From positions 1 through 58,534 of the forward strand of contig CAIXGR010000076.1 of NCBI GenBank assembly GCA_903919075.1: 58,534 nt of DNA. Direction: 5' to 3'. Positions 46,354-56,319 of the stretch are shown here, one piece after another. Origin of the DNA: an uncultured Bacteroidota bacterium (lineage in GTDB: Bacteria; Bacteroidota; Bacteroidia; Chitinophagales; LD1). Under the pieces are notes generated by a model. The model worked only from the letters and a program-made list of their open reading frames with translations. It was not told the origin of the DNA and made no database searches. The position numbers and the translations under genes are program-made. Every line of letters starts with the position of its first letter. Position 1 is the first letter of the stretch.

Positions 46354-47541
46354 CTAGGCTACCTCATTAATACATTCCAAAATAATATTGCAGGCGGTTT
46401 TAATTTCTTGTTCGGTTATAATTAAAGGCGGGGCAATGCGCATGCATTGGGGGGCAAATAAAAACCAATCGGTTAACACACCTTTTTCAATACACCGGTC
46501 AATAATTTTTTTGTTCTGTTCAAAACTTTCGAATTCAATAGCCATCAACAAGCCAATATGCCGTTTGCTTTTTATTTTAGGATGGGTTAAAAGAGTATCG
46601 AAAAAACTTCCTTTTGCAGCAACCGGTGCGGTTAAATTTTCTTCAACCAAAATATTAAAAGCCGTCAGGCCCGCAGCACAACAAACCGGATGGCCGCCAA
46701 AAGTGGTAATATGCCCCAAAACCGGGTTTTCAGTAAAGCAATGCATTATTTCTTTCGATGAAATAAAAGCGCCTAAAGGCATTCCGCCACCTAATGCCTT
46801 TGCCAACAGCAGTACATCGGGCACCACATCAAAGTGCTCGAAGGCAAATAATTTTCCGGTTCTTCCTAATCCGGCTTGGCACTCATCAAAAATTAATAGC
46901 GCTCCTTTTTCCGAGCATACATTCCGCAATTTTTGTATAAAACTTTTAGAAGGTATTGTTACTCCAGACTCGCCTTGCACGGTTTCAATAATAACGGCGG
47001 CTGTATCGGTTGTTATATTAGCAAGAGCAGCTTCATTATTAAATTCAAGTAGAGTAATGCCGGGCAATAAAGGGCGAAAGCTTCTTTTAAATGTTTCATC
47101 GCCCATTACACTTAAAGCCCCTTGTGTGCTACCATGGTATGCATTTTTAAAAGATACTATGCCCGTTTTTCCGGTATATCTTTTTGCAAGCTTTAATGCA
47201 CCCTCTGTGGCTTCAGTACCTGAATTGGTAAAATAAATGTTGCTTAGGTTTTCGGGTAGGTGTTCGCTTAATTTGCTTGCGTATTTTACTTGCGGGCTTT
47301 CAACAAACTCGCCATATACCATCAGGTGCATGTATTTTTCGGCCTGTTGTTTAACTGCAGCTACTACTGCAGGGTGCCCATGCCCTAAATTGCTTACAGA
47401 AATTCCCGCAATGAGGTCAAAATATTTTTTGCCCGATACGTCATACATATAAAGCCCTTCTGCACGCTCTATTTCAAGCATCAGCGGGGCGGGGCTTGTT
47501 TGGGCCACGTGGTTTAAAAAAAGTTGTCGGTTAGATAGCAT
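46354..47541 (-). CDS. class III PLP-dependent aminotransferase (acetylornithine aminotransferase-like)
   Basis: 395 residues. NSGTEATEGALKLAKRYTGK (about 106-125), IIETVQGESG, FDECQAGLGRTG and the PLP lysine in LLLAKALGGGMPLGAF (about 247). Members include ArgD, ornithine and 4-aminobutyrate aminotransferases; the group common in Bacteroidota is usually left as a generic aminotransferase. No arginine genes are next to it, so no substrate is assigned. Confidence 0.9.
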   Translation of the reverse strand: MLSNRQLFLNHVAQTSPAPLMLEIERAEGLYMYDVSGKKYFDLIAGISVSNLGHGHPAVVAAVKQQAEKYMHLMVYGEFVESPQVKYASKLSEHLPENLSNIYFTNSGTEATEGALKLAKRYTGKTGIVSFKNAYHGSTQGALSVMGDETFKRSFRPLLPGITLLEFNNEAALANITTDTAAVIIETVQGESGVTIPSKSFIQKLRNVCSEKGALLIFDECQAGLGRTGKLFAFEHFDVVPDVLLLAKALGGGMPLGAFISSKEIMHCFTENPVLGHITTFGGHPVCCAAGLTAFNILVEENLTAPVAAKGSFFDTLLTHPKIKSKRHIGLLMAIEFESFEQNKKIIDRCIEKGVLTDWFLFAPQCMRIAPPLIITEQEIKTACNIILECINEVA

Positions 47542-47690
47542 AGCTAAATTAAGACTACGAAAATAACCTGTTGACTGAAATGATTTGGAGAATATTTTTT
47601 AAAAGGCATTCTTTGCCTTCAGAAAGAATAAACTTTTATGTGCTTGTTTTTGAATTTGTAAAACTTTCCCGTTGAGGCAGTAGTGAGTCT

Positions 47691-48839
47691 ATGAAATATT
47701 TCAATGCGTCGTTTTATTATGTTCGGTATAGTGTTTTGGGTAAAATACTGCGAGAGACATTTACAAAATTCAACTGGCGCTTGTGGGTGTTTACCCTGCT
47801 GTTTGTTTGCATGTATTTAATAGGCCAGTTTATACATATTATATTTCGATTAATAGACGAAATTTTTTACCGTGGCTATAAAGCAATAGAGGTTAAAAGG
47901 CCGGTTTTTATAATTTCTAACCCGCGCAGCGGCACTACCTACCTTCACCGGTTAATTAGTTTAGACGAAGAGCAATTTGCCTATACCAAATTTGCGCACA
48001 CCTTTCAAATGACGGCCTCGTTTGTAAAGCTGGCAAAGTTAATGAAGAAGATAGATGAACACATGGGCAACATGATGCGAAAAAGCATTGATGCGCTGGA
48101 TAGAAAAATTTGGGGAGGATGGGAGGAGATACACCCCATGGGATTCAATAAGGCAGAAGAAGACGAACAGGTTTTTGCACAAATGATAATGAGTGCAGGG
48201 ATTTTTATTTTGTTTCCATTTTTACAAAAAATTCCAGACACCAATTTTCTTGACCGCGAACCGGATGACGTAAGAAAGAACGTAATGGATTTTTATGAAA
48301 GTTGCATTAAGCGTTTCATGTATGCGTCTAACGGGCATAAAACATACTTAGCGAAAAACGTTTTGAGTACCGGCAGATTCAAAACATTAGTAGAGCGATT
48401 TCCTGATGCAAAAATTATATACATAGCCCGCCATCCGTACGAAGCAGTGCCCTCGTTTGTAAGTATGTTCGGAGGAATGTATAGGCGGCACTCTCCGCAA
48501 ATGCCGGATAATGACCCTGCAAAAAGAGCATTTGCACAATTGGGTATTGATTTTTTTAGGTATTCGAGGGAGATGAAGAAAACTTTACCCGCCAATCAGT
48601 TTATAGAATTGCATTACGAAGAACTATTGAGCGATCCGCTAGCCGCAGTTTTGAAAATTTACCAACACTTTAACTGGGTGCCATCTGAAAAATATCTTGA
48701 GCGCTTAAAAAATGAAGAGGCCCGGAATAAAAATTACAAAAGCAACCATCTATACTCTTTGGAACAATATGGCTTTACCAAAGAAGAGATATATAACGAA
48801 CTGGGCGAGATAATGGATGAGATGGGGTTTGAGAAATAA
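47691..48839 (+). CDS. sulfotransferase family protein
   Basis: 382 residues with an N-terminal hydrophobic segment (about 33-55). The PAPS 5'-phosphosulfate loop is SNPRSGTTYLHRL (76-88), and the 3'-phosphate region is YIARHPYEAVPSFVSMF (about 246-262). These identify a PF13469-type sulfotransferase, which moves sulfate from PAPS to an unknown acceptor such as a sulfonolipid or glycan. Membrane-tethered. The 149-bp gap upstream shows no clear promoter match. Confidence 0.85.
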   Translation: MKYFNASFYYVRYSVLGKILRETFTKFNWRLWVFTLLFVCMYLIGQFIHIIFRLIDEIFYRGYKAIEVKRPVFIISNPRSGTTYLHRLISLDEEQFAYTKFAHTFQMTASFVKLAKLMKKIDEHMGNMMRKSIDALDRKIWGGWEEIHPMGFNKAEEDEQVFAQMIMSAGIFILFPFLQKIPDTNFLDREPDDVRKNVMDFYESCIKRFMYASNGHKTYLAKNVLSTGRFKTLVERFPDAKIIYIARHPYEAVPSFVSMFGGMYRRHSPQMPDNDPAKRAFAQLGIDFFRYSREMKKTLPANQFIELHYEELLSDPLAAVLKIYQHFNWVPSEKYLERLKNEEARNKNYKSNHLYSLEQYGFTKEEIYNELGEIMDEMGFEK

Positions 48840-48921
48840 GCGTTAGGTGTTAAGATTTAAAAAAGAAAAATGCATCTTTCTAAAGCACCTTTTTTAACTT
48901 AGCAATTCATCTACAATTAAT

Positions 48922-51753
48922 ATGAGTTATACCTCCTGGACCGACAATAAACTTTTTTTACTTGATGCCTACGCCCTGATATTCCGGGCGTATTTTGCAT
49001 TTAGTAGAAACCCACTTATCAATTCTAAGGGGCAAAATGTTTCAGCCATTAGCGGGTTTACAACTACGCTGTTTGAGTTGATTCAAAAAGAAAAACCATC
49101 GCACCTGGCTGTTGTTTTCGATTTGGATGGCTCTGCCGAACGCGAGGCTGACTATGCCGATTATAAAGCCAACCGCCAGGAAACACCAGAAGATATTTTG
49201 TTTGCAGTGCCTTACATTAAACAAATAATAAGCGCATGGCATATTCCTATTCTTGAGTTTAGCGGATATGAGGCTGATGATATTATTGGCACCATAGCCA
49301 AAAAGAAAGCTGCCGAGGGCCATATTGTATACATGGTAACGCCCGATAAAGATTATGGGCAACTGGTAGATGAAAAGATTTTCATTTATAAACCGGCACG
49401 CTCGGGCGGCGATGTAGAAATTTTAGGATTAGAAGAAATAAAAAAACATTGGGAGATAGAATCGCCATTGCAGGTAATTGATATACTTGGGCTGATGGGC
49501 GATGCGGTAGATAATATACCCGGCATACCAAAAATAGGAGAGGTGACCGCCAAGAAGTTGATTAAAGAATTTGGCTCGATGGAAAATATTATTGCCAATG
49601 CCGATAAAATTAAAGGTAAGGTTGGGGAAAACGTAAAACAATATGCCGAGCAGGGATTGCTTAGCAAGAAACTAGCCACCATTAATTTAAATGTGCCTAT
49701 AGCGGTAAGCGATGACGATTTAAAAGTAGAGCTACCGGACAAGGAAAGGCTATCGGCAATTTTTGCGGAATTGGAATTTAGAACATTGGGTAAAAGAATT
49801 TTGGGATTAGATTATTCGGTTAACCTGACTACCGGTTCGTCTAATACACCAGGCCCAGCGCCATCAGCACCGGGTACGCAGCAAAATCTTTTTGGTGGAG
49901 AAACCGCAACTACACAGGAGACAATAGCGAAAGTAACGGGGAAAAATATTTCGAATACGGCGCATACTTATCATGTTATACAGGGAGAGGAAGCAATAAA
50001 AAAATTGGTAAAAGAATTAGAATCACATAAAGAGTTTTGCTTCGACACTGAAACTACATCGCTTGATTATTTTAGTTTAGATATGGTTGGGATGAGTTTT
50101 AGTGTTAAAGAAGGCGAGGCATACTACGTTCCCTGCCCGCCCGATTTTGAGGAAACAAAAAAAATAGCGCAATATTTTAAACCTGTATTAGAAAGCAAGC
50201 AACAACTGAAAATAGCCCAGAACGTAAAGTTTGATATGCTTGTTTTTAAAAGGTACGATGTGCATGTATGCTTGCCATTATACGACACCATGCTGGCCCA
50301 CTATTTAGTGGAGCCCGATTTAAAACACGGCATGGATTATTTGAGCGAAACGTATTTAGGGTACACACCGGTAGCTATAGAAGAGCTGATTGGTAAAAAA
50401 GGAAAGAACCAGGGCACTATGCGCGATGTGCCGATTGAAAAAATTTCGGAATACGCGGCTGAGGATGCTGATATTACACTTCAGCTAAAGCATAAAATTT
50501 CGCCCATGGTTAAAAGCCAGGAGCTGGAAAGTGTATTAGATGAAATAGAACATCCGTTAATTGGTGTATTGGCCGATATGGAATATGAGGGTGTAAAGAT
50601 AGATCAACAATTTTTGCAACAGTTTTCAAAAACTTTGGAAACGGATATGTTGAAGGTGCGCGATGAAATTTATTCGCTTGCAGGAATGGAGTTTAATGTT
50701 GATTCGCCAAAACAGTTGGGCGATGTATTGTATGTAAAACTTAAACTTCCGTTTGAGGGCAAAAAAACTGCCACCGGGCAGCTTTCAACCAATGAAGATG
50801 CGCTTCAGGCATTAAGTAAACATCATCCGATAGCAGAAAAAATTCTTGACTATAGAGAGGTTACAAAACTGAAATCAACATATGTAGATGCACTGCCATT
50901 AATGATAAACCCAAAAACTGGCAGGGTGCATACTACCCTCAGGCAGGCAATAGCCGCTACCGGTAGATTAAGCTCGGATAATCCTAATCTTCAAAATATT
51001 CCAATTAGATCTACACGCGGTCAGGAAGTGCGAAAAGCTTTTGTAGCGCGTGATGAGAACCACATTCTTCTTTCAGCCGATTATTCGCAAATTGAATTGC
51101 GTATTGTGGCGGAGCTTAGCGGCGACGAAAATATGATGGATGCTTTTGTAAAGAAGGTGGACATACATACGGCAACTGCCGCCAAAGTTTACGGCGTTGA
51201 ATTAGATCAGGTAACTAAAGAGATGCGCTATAAAGCCAAGAGCGTAAACTTTGGAATTATATACGGACAAGGAGCATTTGGACTGGCCGGAAATATTGGT
51301 GTATCGAGAGGGGAGGCAAAAACAATTATTGACAACTACTTTATCCAGTTCCCCAAAATTAAAGAATACATGAATGGCAATATACAGTTTGCCAGAGAGC
51401 ATGGATACGTACAAACCATTAAAGGAAGACGACGTTATTTGAAAGATATTAACTCGAAAAATTTTACCGTCCGCGGATTTGCTGAGCGAAATGCTATTAA
51501 TTCACCGGTGCAGGGCAGCGCGGCCGATTTGATTAAACTGGCTATGATTGGCATTCATAAAGAATTTAAAACGCGAAAACTAAAATCGAAAATGACCTTG
51601 CAGGTGCATGACGAATTAGTTTTTGATGCACATAGAGATGAAGTAGAAATTATAAAGCCTATTATTTACGATAAAATGATTCATGCCATAAAAACGAATG
51701 TGCCTATTGAAGCAGAAATGGGCGTGGGTGACAATTGGTTAGCGGCGCATTGA
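48922..51753 (+). CDS. polA: DNA polymerase I
   Basis: Gap filling and RNA-primer removal. 943 residues with all three modules: 5'-3' exonuclease/FEN domain (about 1-290, with YKANRQETPED and LMGDAVDNIPGIPKIG), 3'-5' exonuclease (about 345-540; FDTETTSLD keeps the DxE residues, and AEDADITLQL) and the family A polymerase (ADYSQIELRI, KSVNFGIIYGQGAFGL and VHDELVFD). All catalytic residues look intact, so proofreading is likely kept. Confidence 0.97.
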   Translation: MSYTSWTDNKLFLLDAYALIFRAYFAFSRNPLINSKGQNVSAISGFTTTLFELIQKEKPSHLAVVFDLDGSAEREADYADYKANRQETPEDILFAVPYIKQIISAWHIPILEFSGYEADDIIGTIAKKKAAEGHIVYMVTPDKDYGQLVDEKIFIYKPARSGGDVEILGLEEIKKHWEIESPLQVIDILGLMGDAVDNIPGIPKIGEVTAKKLIKEFGSMENIIANADKIKGKVGENVKQYAEQGLLSKKLATINLNVPIAVSDDDLKVELPDKERLSAIFAELEFRTLGKRILGLDYSVNLTTGSSNTPGPAPSAPGTQQNLFGGETATTQETIAKVTGKNISNTAHTYHVIQGEEAIKKLVKELESHKEFCFDTETTSLDYFSLDMVGMSFSVKEGEAYYVPCPPDFEETKKIAQYFKPVLESKQQLKIAQNVKFDMLVFKRYDVHVCLPLYDTMLAHYLVEPDLKHGMDYLSETYLGYTPVAIEELIGKKGKNQGTMRDVPIEKISEYAAEDADITLQLKHKISPMVKSQELESVLDEIEHPLIGVLADMEYEGVKIDQQFLQQFSKTLETDMLKVRDEIYSLAGMEFNVDSPKQLGDVLYVKLKLPFEGKKTATGQLSTNEDALQALSKHHPIAEKILDYREVTKLKSTYVDALPLMINPKTGRVHTTLRQAIAATGRLSSDNPNLQNIPIRSTRGQEVRKAFVARDENHILLSADYSQIELRIVAELSGDENMMDAFVKKVDIHTATAAKVYGVELDQVTKEMRYKAKSVNFGIIYGQGAFGLAGNIGVSRGEAKTIIDNYFIQFPKIKEYMNGNIQFAREHGYVQTIKGRRRYLKDINSKNFTVRGFAERNAINSPVQGSAADLIKLAMIGIHKEFKTRKLKSKMTLQVHDELVFDAHRDEVEIIKPIIYDKMIHAIKTNVPIEAEMGVGDNWLAAH

Positions 51754-51791
51754 TTGGTTAACGCTAAAACACAAAGAAGTAATCCTAATAA

Positions 51792-53030
51792 ATGCTGAAA
51801 AGACCTCCTCCTTTATCCTTATTAATATATTATATATGTTGTGTTTTTTTGCTAGGTTCTACTTTCCTTGTCAATAAGTTTAATGAGCAAAATTCAAGGA
51901 CCATTATTTCGTGGGATATTGCGGGCTATTATTTATACCTCCCGGCTTTTTTCTATGATAATCCGGGTAAGATTAATAATCTCGAAAGCATTAAGGAAAA
52001 ATATTCGCCTTTCGGCGATGGTTTTTACCAGGCACTAAAACAACCTAATGGCAATTATGTAATTAAATATCCATACGGGCAGGCACTTATGTTTTTTCCG
52101 GCCTTTGCCGTTGGCCATTTGTGCGCAAAGTTAACCGGCTATCCGGTAGATGGATTTTCTCTTCCATATCAAATTTCATTTACAATTGGGTGTGTGTTTT
52201 TTTCATTTTTGGGCCTATGGTTTATAAGAAGGGCTCTGCTTAAATATTATACAGATAAAATTGTAGCCTTATCGCTTTTTGTTTTATGCTTTGCTACTAA
52301 CTATTATAATTATGTTTCGTTTTCCGGCGGGCTGCCGCATAGTAACCTTTTTACTGTTTATGCTTTAATAATTTACTTCACCATACTTTTTTACGAAAAA
52401 CCTACTTTTGCATTGGCTTCTGCTTTGGGTTTTTTATCGGGATTGGCGGTAATTACAAGGCCTACCGAAATAGTTTGTGTATTTATCCCAGTTTTTTGGG
52501 GCGTAAGTGATTGGGACAGTTTTAAAATTCGCATTCAAACATTTATAAAACAATACAGAAAACTTGCCGCTTATATATTCTTTGCAGCTTTAATGTGTTT
52601 TATACAACTTTTGTATTGGAAAAAATATTCGGGGCATTTTATTCATTGGAGTTATGGTGAAGATGAACGGTTTGATTTTTTTCATCCCCATTTTATTGCT
52701 GGTTTATTTAGTTGCAGAAAGGGATGGTTTATGTACACTCCTGTAATGATATTATCTATATTGGGTTTCATTCCTTTATTTAAAAAAAACAGAAATATTT
52801 TTTGGACCGCTTCAATATTTACATTGGTTAATTTGTACTTTGTTTTTGCATGGAGCCGATGGTGGTATGGTGGTTCGTTTTCGCAACGGGCAGTTATTGA
52901 ATCATACGCAGTTTTGCTCTTTCCGTTAGCCTCATTTTTCACATGGGCTTTTAATAAAATAATTTCAGCAATAGCGCTCAGCTTATTTATTCTTTTTTGT
53001 ATTTGGTTCAACCTGCTTATGACTTACTAG
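51792..53030 (+). CDS. polytopic membrane glycosyltransferase-like protein, N-terminal piece
   Basis: 412 residues, about ten TM helices. SWDIAGYYLYLPAFFYDNPG in the first loop and WSRWWYGGSFSQRAVIESYA near the end are characteristic of a Bacteroidota family of predicted polyprenyl-phosphate-sugar-dependent transferases. The frame ends at TAG 53028-53030 in the middle of what family members continue, and the same frame stays open beyond it to 53609 (see 51792-53609). It is probably the front part of a broken gene. Confidence 0.8.
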   Translation: MLKRPPPLSLLIYYICCVFLLGSTFLVNKFNEQNSRTIISWDIAGYYLYLPAFFYDNPGKINNLESIKEKYSPFGDGFYQALKQPNGNYVIKYPYGQALMFFPAFAVGHLCAKLTGYPVDGFSLPYQISFTIGCVFFSFLGLWFIRRALLKYYTDKIVALSLFVLCFATNYYNYVSFSGGLPHSNLFTVYALIIYFTILFYEKPTFALASALGFLSGLAVITRPTEIVCVFIPVFWGVSDWDSFKIRIQTFIKQYRKLAAYIFFAALMCFIQLLYWKKYSGHFIHWSYGEDERFDFFHPHFIAGLFSCRKGWFMYTPVMILSILGFIPLFKKNRNIFWTASIFTLVNLYFVFAWSRWWYGGSFSQRAVIESYAVLLFPLASFFTWAFNKIISAIALSLFILFCIWFNLLMTY

Positions 53031-53051
53031 GCCAACTGCCAAAACACAGTA

Positions 53052-53609
53052 ATGGAAAGCGAGGCTATGACAAGAGCATATTACTGGCGAATAATCGGGA
53101 AAACCTCAATTACAGCAAGAGATAAAAAATTATTAGATACTGATGAGGAGATGCCGGAAAATCTTGAAAGCAAACTTCAATTGATTGGTAATTTTGATTT
53201 CGAGAATAGTTTTTACAACGACTCTTCCTTGGCGAGTTCGGGAAAAAAATCTGTTGTAATGAATAAAGACGGGCAGCGCATTGTTGTTCCTGTTGGTATT
53301 AAAAACAACGGCAGCCCTGCTTGGTACCGGGCATATGTAAAAGTATTTCCGAAAGAAATGGTATGGGCCGCAGATAAGCAGACCTTATTTGGCATAACAC
53401 TTAAAAAGGGAAATGAAGAAATTAAAACAAAGGTTATTCGCCCACAAAGGATTGCTGATTCAAATAAATGGCAGGAAGTGTATGTAGATATTTATGCGCC
53501 CGCGGGAACAGCATGCGATTCGGTAGAAGTTTTTTTTGAAAATGTGACTAGCCGTACCAGCACTTATTTCGATGATTTAAAAATAATGAGGGCCTCCAAA
53601 AACGAATAG
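53052..53609 (+). CDS. C-terminal piece of the split membrane glycosyltransferase-like gene
   Basis: 185 residues from ATG 53052, with no signal peptide or TM helix. Starts with MESEAMTRAYYWRIIGKTS, a linker that normally follows the last TM helix in this family, then a beta-rich, jelly-roll-like domain (about 45-180; NFDFENSFYNDSSLASSGKKS, ending TSTYFDDLKIMRAS), the style of carbohydrate-binding modules. If expressed alone it would stay in the cytosol, where such a domain makes little sense. Confidence 0.65.
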   Translation: MESEAMTRAYYWRIIGKTSITARDKKLLDTDEEMPENLESKLQLIGNFDFENSFYNDSSLASSGKKSVVMNKDGQRIVVPVGIKNNGSPAWYRAYVKVFPKEMVWAADKQTLFGITLKKGNEEIKTKVIRPQRIADSNKWQEVYVDIYAPAGTACDSVEVFFENVTSRTSTYFDDLKIMRASKNE

Positions 53610-53679
53610 GCAGGATTTTTTATCAATAAAGAGGGGCATTATTTATTCCTAACATAATTCCACTTATTTTAGCAACAGA

Positions 53680-54306
53680 ATGAAATACTCGTCGAAACTT
53701 ATTGCAGACTCGGTGGCCGAATTTACCAAGCTGCCGGGCATTGGCGAAAAATCGGCCTTGCGCTTAGTGCTGCATCTTTTAAAACAGGATGAAGGCAAAG
53801 TAAAAAGCTTTGGCGAAACCATTACGCGCATGCGGAATGAAATTAAAATTTGCAGTACTTGTTACAATGTGTCAGATACCGGCGTATGCGAAATATGCAG
53901 CAATGTGCACCGCGACCATACCACAGTTTGTTTGGTAGAAAGCATACGCGATGTAATAGCAATAGAAAACACAAATACTTACCGTGGCGTTTATCATGTG
54001 CTGGGTGGAATTATTTCGCCCATTGATGGCGTAGGCCCCGAAAAATTAAATATTGAATCATTGTTGCAAAGAGTTAAGGAGGGCAGAGTTAAAGAAATTA
54101 TAATGGCTATTAGCCCAACTATTGAGGGCGACACCACTATTTTTTACATCAGCAAAAAATTGCGCGAGTTTAATGTGCCTATAACCACTATTGCCCGGGG
54201 CATATCATTTGGAGGCGAGCTGGAATATACTGATGAGATGACCCTTGGGCGCTCGATTGCTACCCGTATGCCGTACGAAAATTATTTAGTTAGAAATTCA
54301 GAATAG
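53680..54306 (+). CDS. recR: recombination mediator RecR
   Basis: Works with RecO (also in this window, at 56.6-57.3 kb) to load RecA onto SSB-coated gaps. 208 residues: helix-hairpin-helix start (FTKLPGIGEKSALRL), a four-Cys zinc finger (C58, C61, C70, C73) and a Toprim domain with VCLVESIRDVIAIE and ITTIARGISFGGELEY. ATG at 53680. Confidence 0.96.
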   Translation: MKYSSKLIADSVAEFTKLPGIGEKSALRLVLHLLKQDEGKVKSFGETITRMRNEIKICSTCYNVSDTGVCEICSNVHRDHTTVCLVESIRDVIAIENTNTYRGVYHVLGGIISPIDGVGPEKLNIESLLQRVKEGRVKEIIMAISPTIEGDTTIFYISKKLREFNVPITTIARGISFGGELEYTDEMTLGRSIATRMPYENYLVRNSE

Positions 54307-54405
54307 GTTTCTTGTATACCAATAAAAATAAATTTCTGAAATACCGTTTTATTCTAATCCGACCGAAAGAAGTAAAAAATTAAAAGCCGGTAATATATTT
54401 AGCGC

Positions 54406-56319
54406 GTGAAACTATCCATTGTTATTGTTAACTATAACGTAAAATACTTTCTTGAGCAATGTCTCATTTCGGTAAAGCGCGCTATAGACGGAATAGATGC
54501 CGAGGTTATAGTAGTTGATAATGCCTCGGCTGATGGCTCGTGCGATATGGTTGCCGCAAAATTTGCATGGGTAAAATTAATACGAAGTGAAAGCAACCTG
54601 GGGTTTTCAAAAGGTAATAACCTGGGCATTGAAGCTGCAAAAGGCGAATACGTATTGTTATTGAACCCGGATACAGTTGTAGCAGAAGATACTTTTGAAA
54701 AATGCCTCGCATTTATGGCTTCGCACGCCGATGCCGGAGCATTGGGTGTAAGAATGGTAGATGGAAAGGGAAACTTCCTTCCCGAATCGAAACGCGGATT
54801 GCCTACACCGGCTGCTGCTTTTTATAAAACCTTCGGCCTTGCTGCTCTGTTCCCGAAATCAAAAATATTCGGAAAATACCATTTGGGTTTTTTGCCCGAA
54901 AAAGAAACAAACGAAATAGAAATTCTTTCAGGTGCATTTATGTTGATACGAAAAGCAGCGCTAGATAAAACCGGATTGTTGGACGAAGCATTTTTTATGT
55001 ATGGCGAAGATATTGACCTTTCGTACCGGATAATAAAAGCAGGGTATAAAAACTATTATTTTCCTGAAACAACCATTATTCATTACAAGGGCGAGAGTAC
55101 CAAAAAAACAAGCGTGAACTATGTAAAGATATTTTACAAGGCCATGATTATTTTTTCGAAAAAGCATTTTGGAGGAAATCAATCGGGGCTGTTTTCGTTT
55201 TTTATTAATCTGGCTATTATTTTCAGAGGGGTCTTAACGCTACTGGCTAATATTTTTTCCTCTTCTTATCTTTTTATTATCGATGCCCTTTTAAGCTTTG
55301 CGGGCATTTATTTTATAACCACCTACTGGGAAAGCGCAATAAAATATACCCAGCATTATTACCCGAACGAGTTTTTGTTTATTGTAGTACCGGTGTATAT
55401 TATTATATGGATTGTAGCCACGTTTTTGGGAGGAGGGTATGATAAGCCTTTTCGCACGTCTAATATATTAAGAGGTATATTTTTCGGAACCCTAGCTATT
55501 GCAGCAGTCTATGCTTTCCTGCCGAACGAATGGCGTTTTTCGCGCGCCATAATTATTCTAGGTGCTATGTGGACGGCTTTTGAAATGTTGTTTACAAGGC
55601 TTAGCTACCACCTTATTAAATACCAGGCGCTTTCAATAGAAAATGATGAAGAGAAAAAGGTTTTGCTGGCAGGAAATAACGAAGATTGCACAAGGGCCGA
55701 AAAGCTTTTAATAGCTACCGGCGCTAATAGTGAGGTAGTAAGTTCTGTTCAGCAGATTAGTGAAATAAAAAAATTAGCGTTGGTGTATGATATAAACGAA
55801 ATTATTTTTTGCTCGCGCGATTTATCGTTTGGACAGATTATTGATAGCATTATTTTGTGTGGCAATAAAATGGAATACAAAATTTTAAACGAAAATGGCA
55901 CCGCATTTATTGGTAGCAATTCGAAAAATACTGCCGGCGATGTGTATTCGTTCGATCATCATTTTAAACTTGCCAACCCGATTTACCAGCGTAGAAAAAG
56001 ATTGTTGGATATATTTCTTTGCCTGGTTTTGGTTCCACTGTTGCTATTAAACATTTTTATAATTAAGAACTTCGGAAAATTTTTATCGAACTGGTTACAG
56101 GTTTTTTCAGGGAAAAAAACATGGGTGGGTTATGCCGGTGCCGAAACCAATAATTTGCCGTATCTTAATGCAGGTGTAATTTCAGAAGGTGAAAATTTTG
56201 GCGATATGAATCTTGATGGCCCAACACTTTCGAAATTGAACTGGCTGTATGCTAAACATTATTCGGTAGGCCAGGATTTGAAATTATGGATTCTTAATTA
56301 CAGAAAGCTGGGAAAATGA
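54406..56319 (+). CDS. GT2 glycosyltransferase fused to a degenerate sugar-phosphate transferase-like module
   Basis: 637 residues from GTG 54406. N-terminal GT2 fold (about 1-260) with IVIVNYNVKYFLEQCL, DNASADGS, NPDTVV and GEDIDLSYR, rhamnosyltransferase-like. Then about four TM helices (about 285-390), a Rossmann-like part with VLLAGNNEDCTRAEKLL, and a C-terminus (about 535-637) shaped like polyprenyl-phosphate sugar transferases: RRKRLLDIFLCLVLVPLL, FSGKKTWVGYAG (matching LKGDMSLVGPRP) and YAKHYSVGQDLKL. The catalytic centre of that module is missing, so it may be structural or regulatory. Confidence 0.85.
   Translation: MKLSIVIVNYNVKYFLEQCLISVKRAIDGIDAEVIVVDNASADGSCDMVAAKFAWVKLIRSESNLGFSKGNNLGIEAAKGEYVLLLNPDTVVAEDTFEKCLAFMASHADAGALGVRMVDGKGNFLPESKRGLPTPAAAFYKTFGLAALFPKSKIFGKYHLGFLPEKETNEIEILSGAFMLIRKAALDKTGLLDEAFFMYGEDIDLSYRIIKAGYKNYYFPETTIIHYKGESTKKTSVNYVKIFYKAMIIFSKKHFGGNQSGLFSFFINLAIIFRGVLTLLANIFSSSYLFIIDALLSFAGIYFITTYWESAIKYTQHYYPNEFLFIVVPVYIIIWIVATFLGGGYDKPFRTSNILRGIFFGTLAIAAVYAFLPNEWRFSRAIIILGAMWTAFEMLFTRLSYHLIKYQALSIENDEEKKVLLAGNNEDCTRAEKLLIATGANSEVVSSVQQISEIKKLALVYDINEIIFCSRDLSFGQIIDSIILCGNKMEYKILNENGTAFIGSNSKNTAGDVYSFDHHFKLANPIYQRRKRLLDIFLCLVLVPLLLLNIFIIKNFGKFLSNWLQVFSGKKTWVGYAGAETNNLPYLNAGVISEGENFGDMNLDGPTLSKLNWLYAKHYSVGQDLKLWILNYRKLGK

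Larger units (their letters stand above)
51792..53609 (+). pseudogene. membrane glycosyltransferase-like gene split by an in-frame TAG
   Basis: Both reading frames are in phase. Across the TAG at 53028 the sequence reads LLMTY-stop-ANCQNTVMESEAMTRAYYW with no other stop. From memory, family members have a Gln at this place (as in NLFQTYQY...MTKEYYW), and CAG to TAG is one base change. The joined protein would be 605 residues: about ten TM helices plus a C-terminal beta-rich domain. Either a recent nonsense mutation, a base error or two truly separate polypeptides. Confidence 0.6.

Noticed and set aside
46388-47236. 282-residue plus-strand ORF opposite the aminotransferase gene
   Set aside because: Low-complexity shadow frame; the aminotransferase on the other strand has all family motifs.
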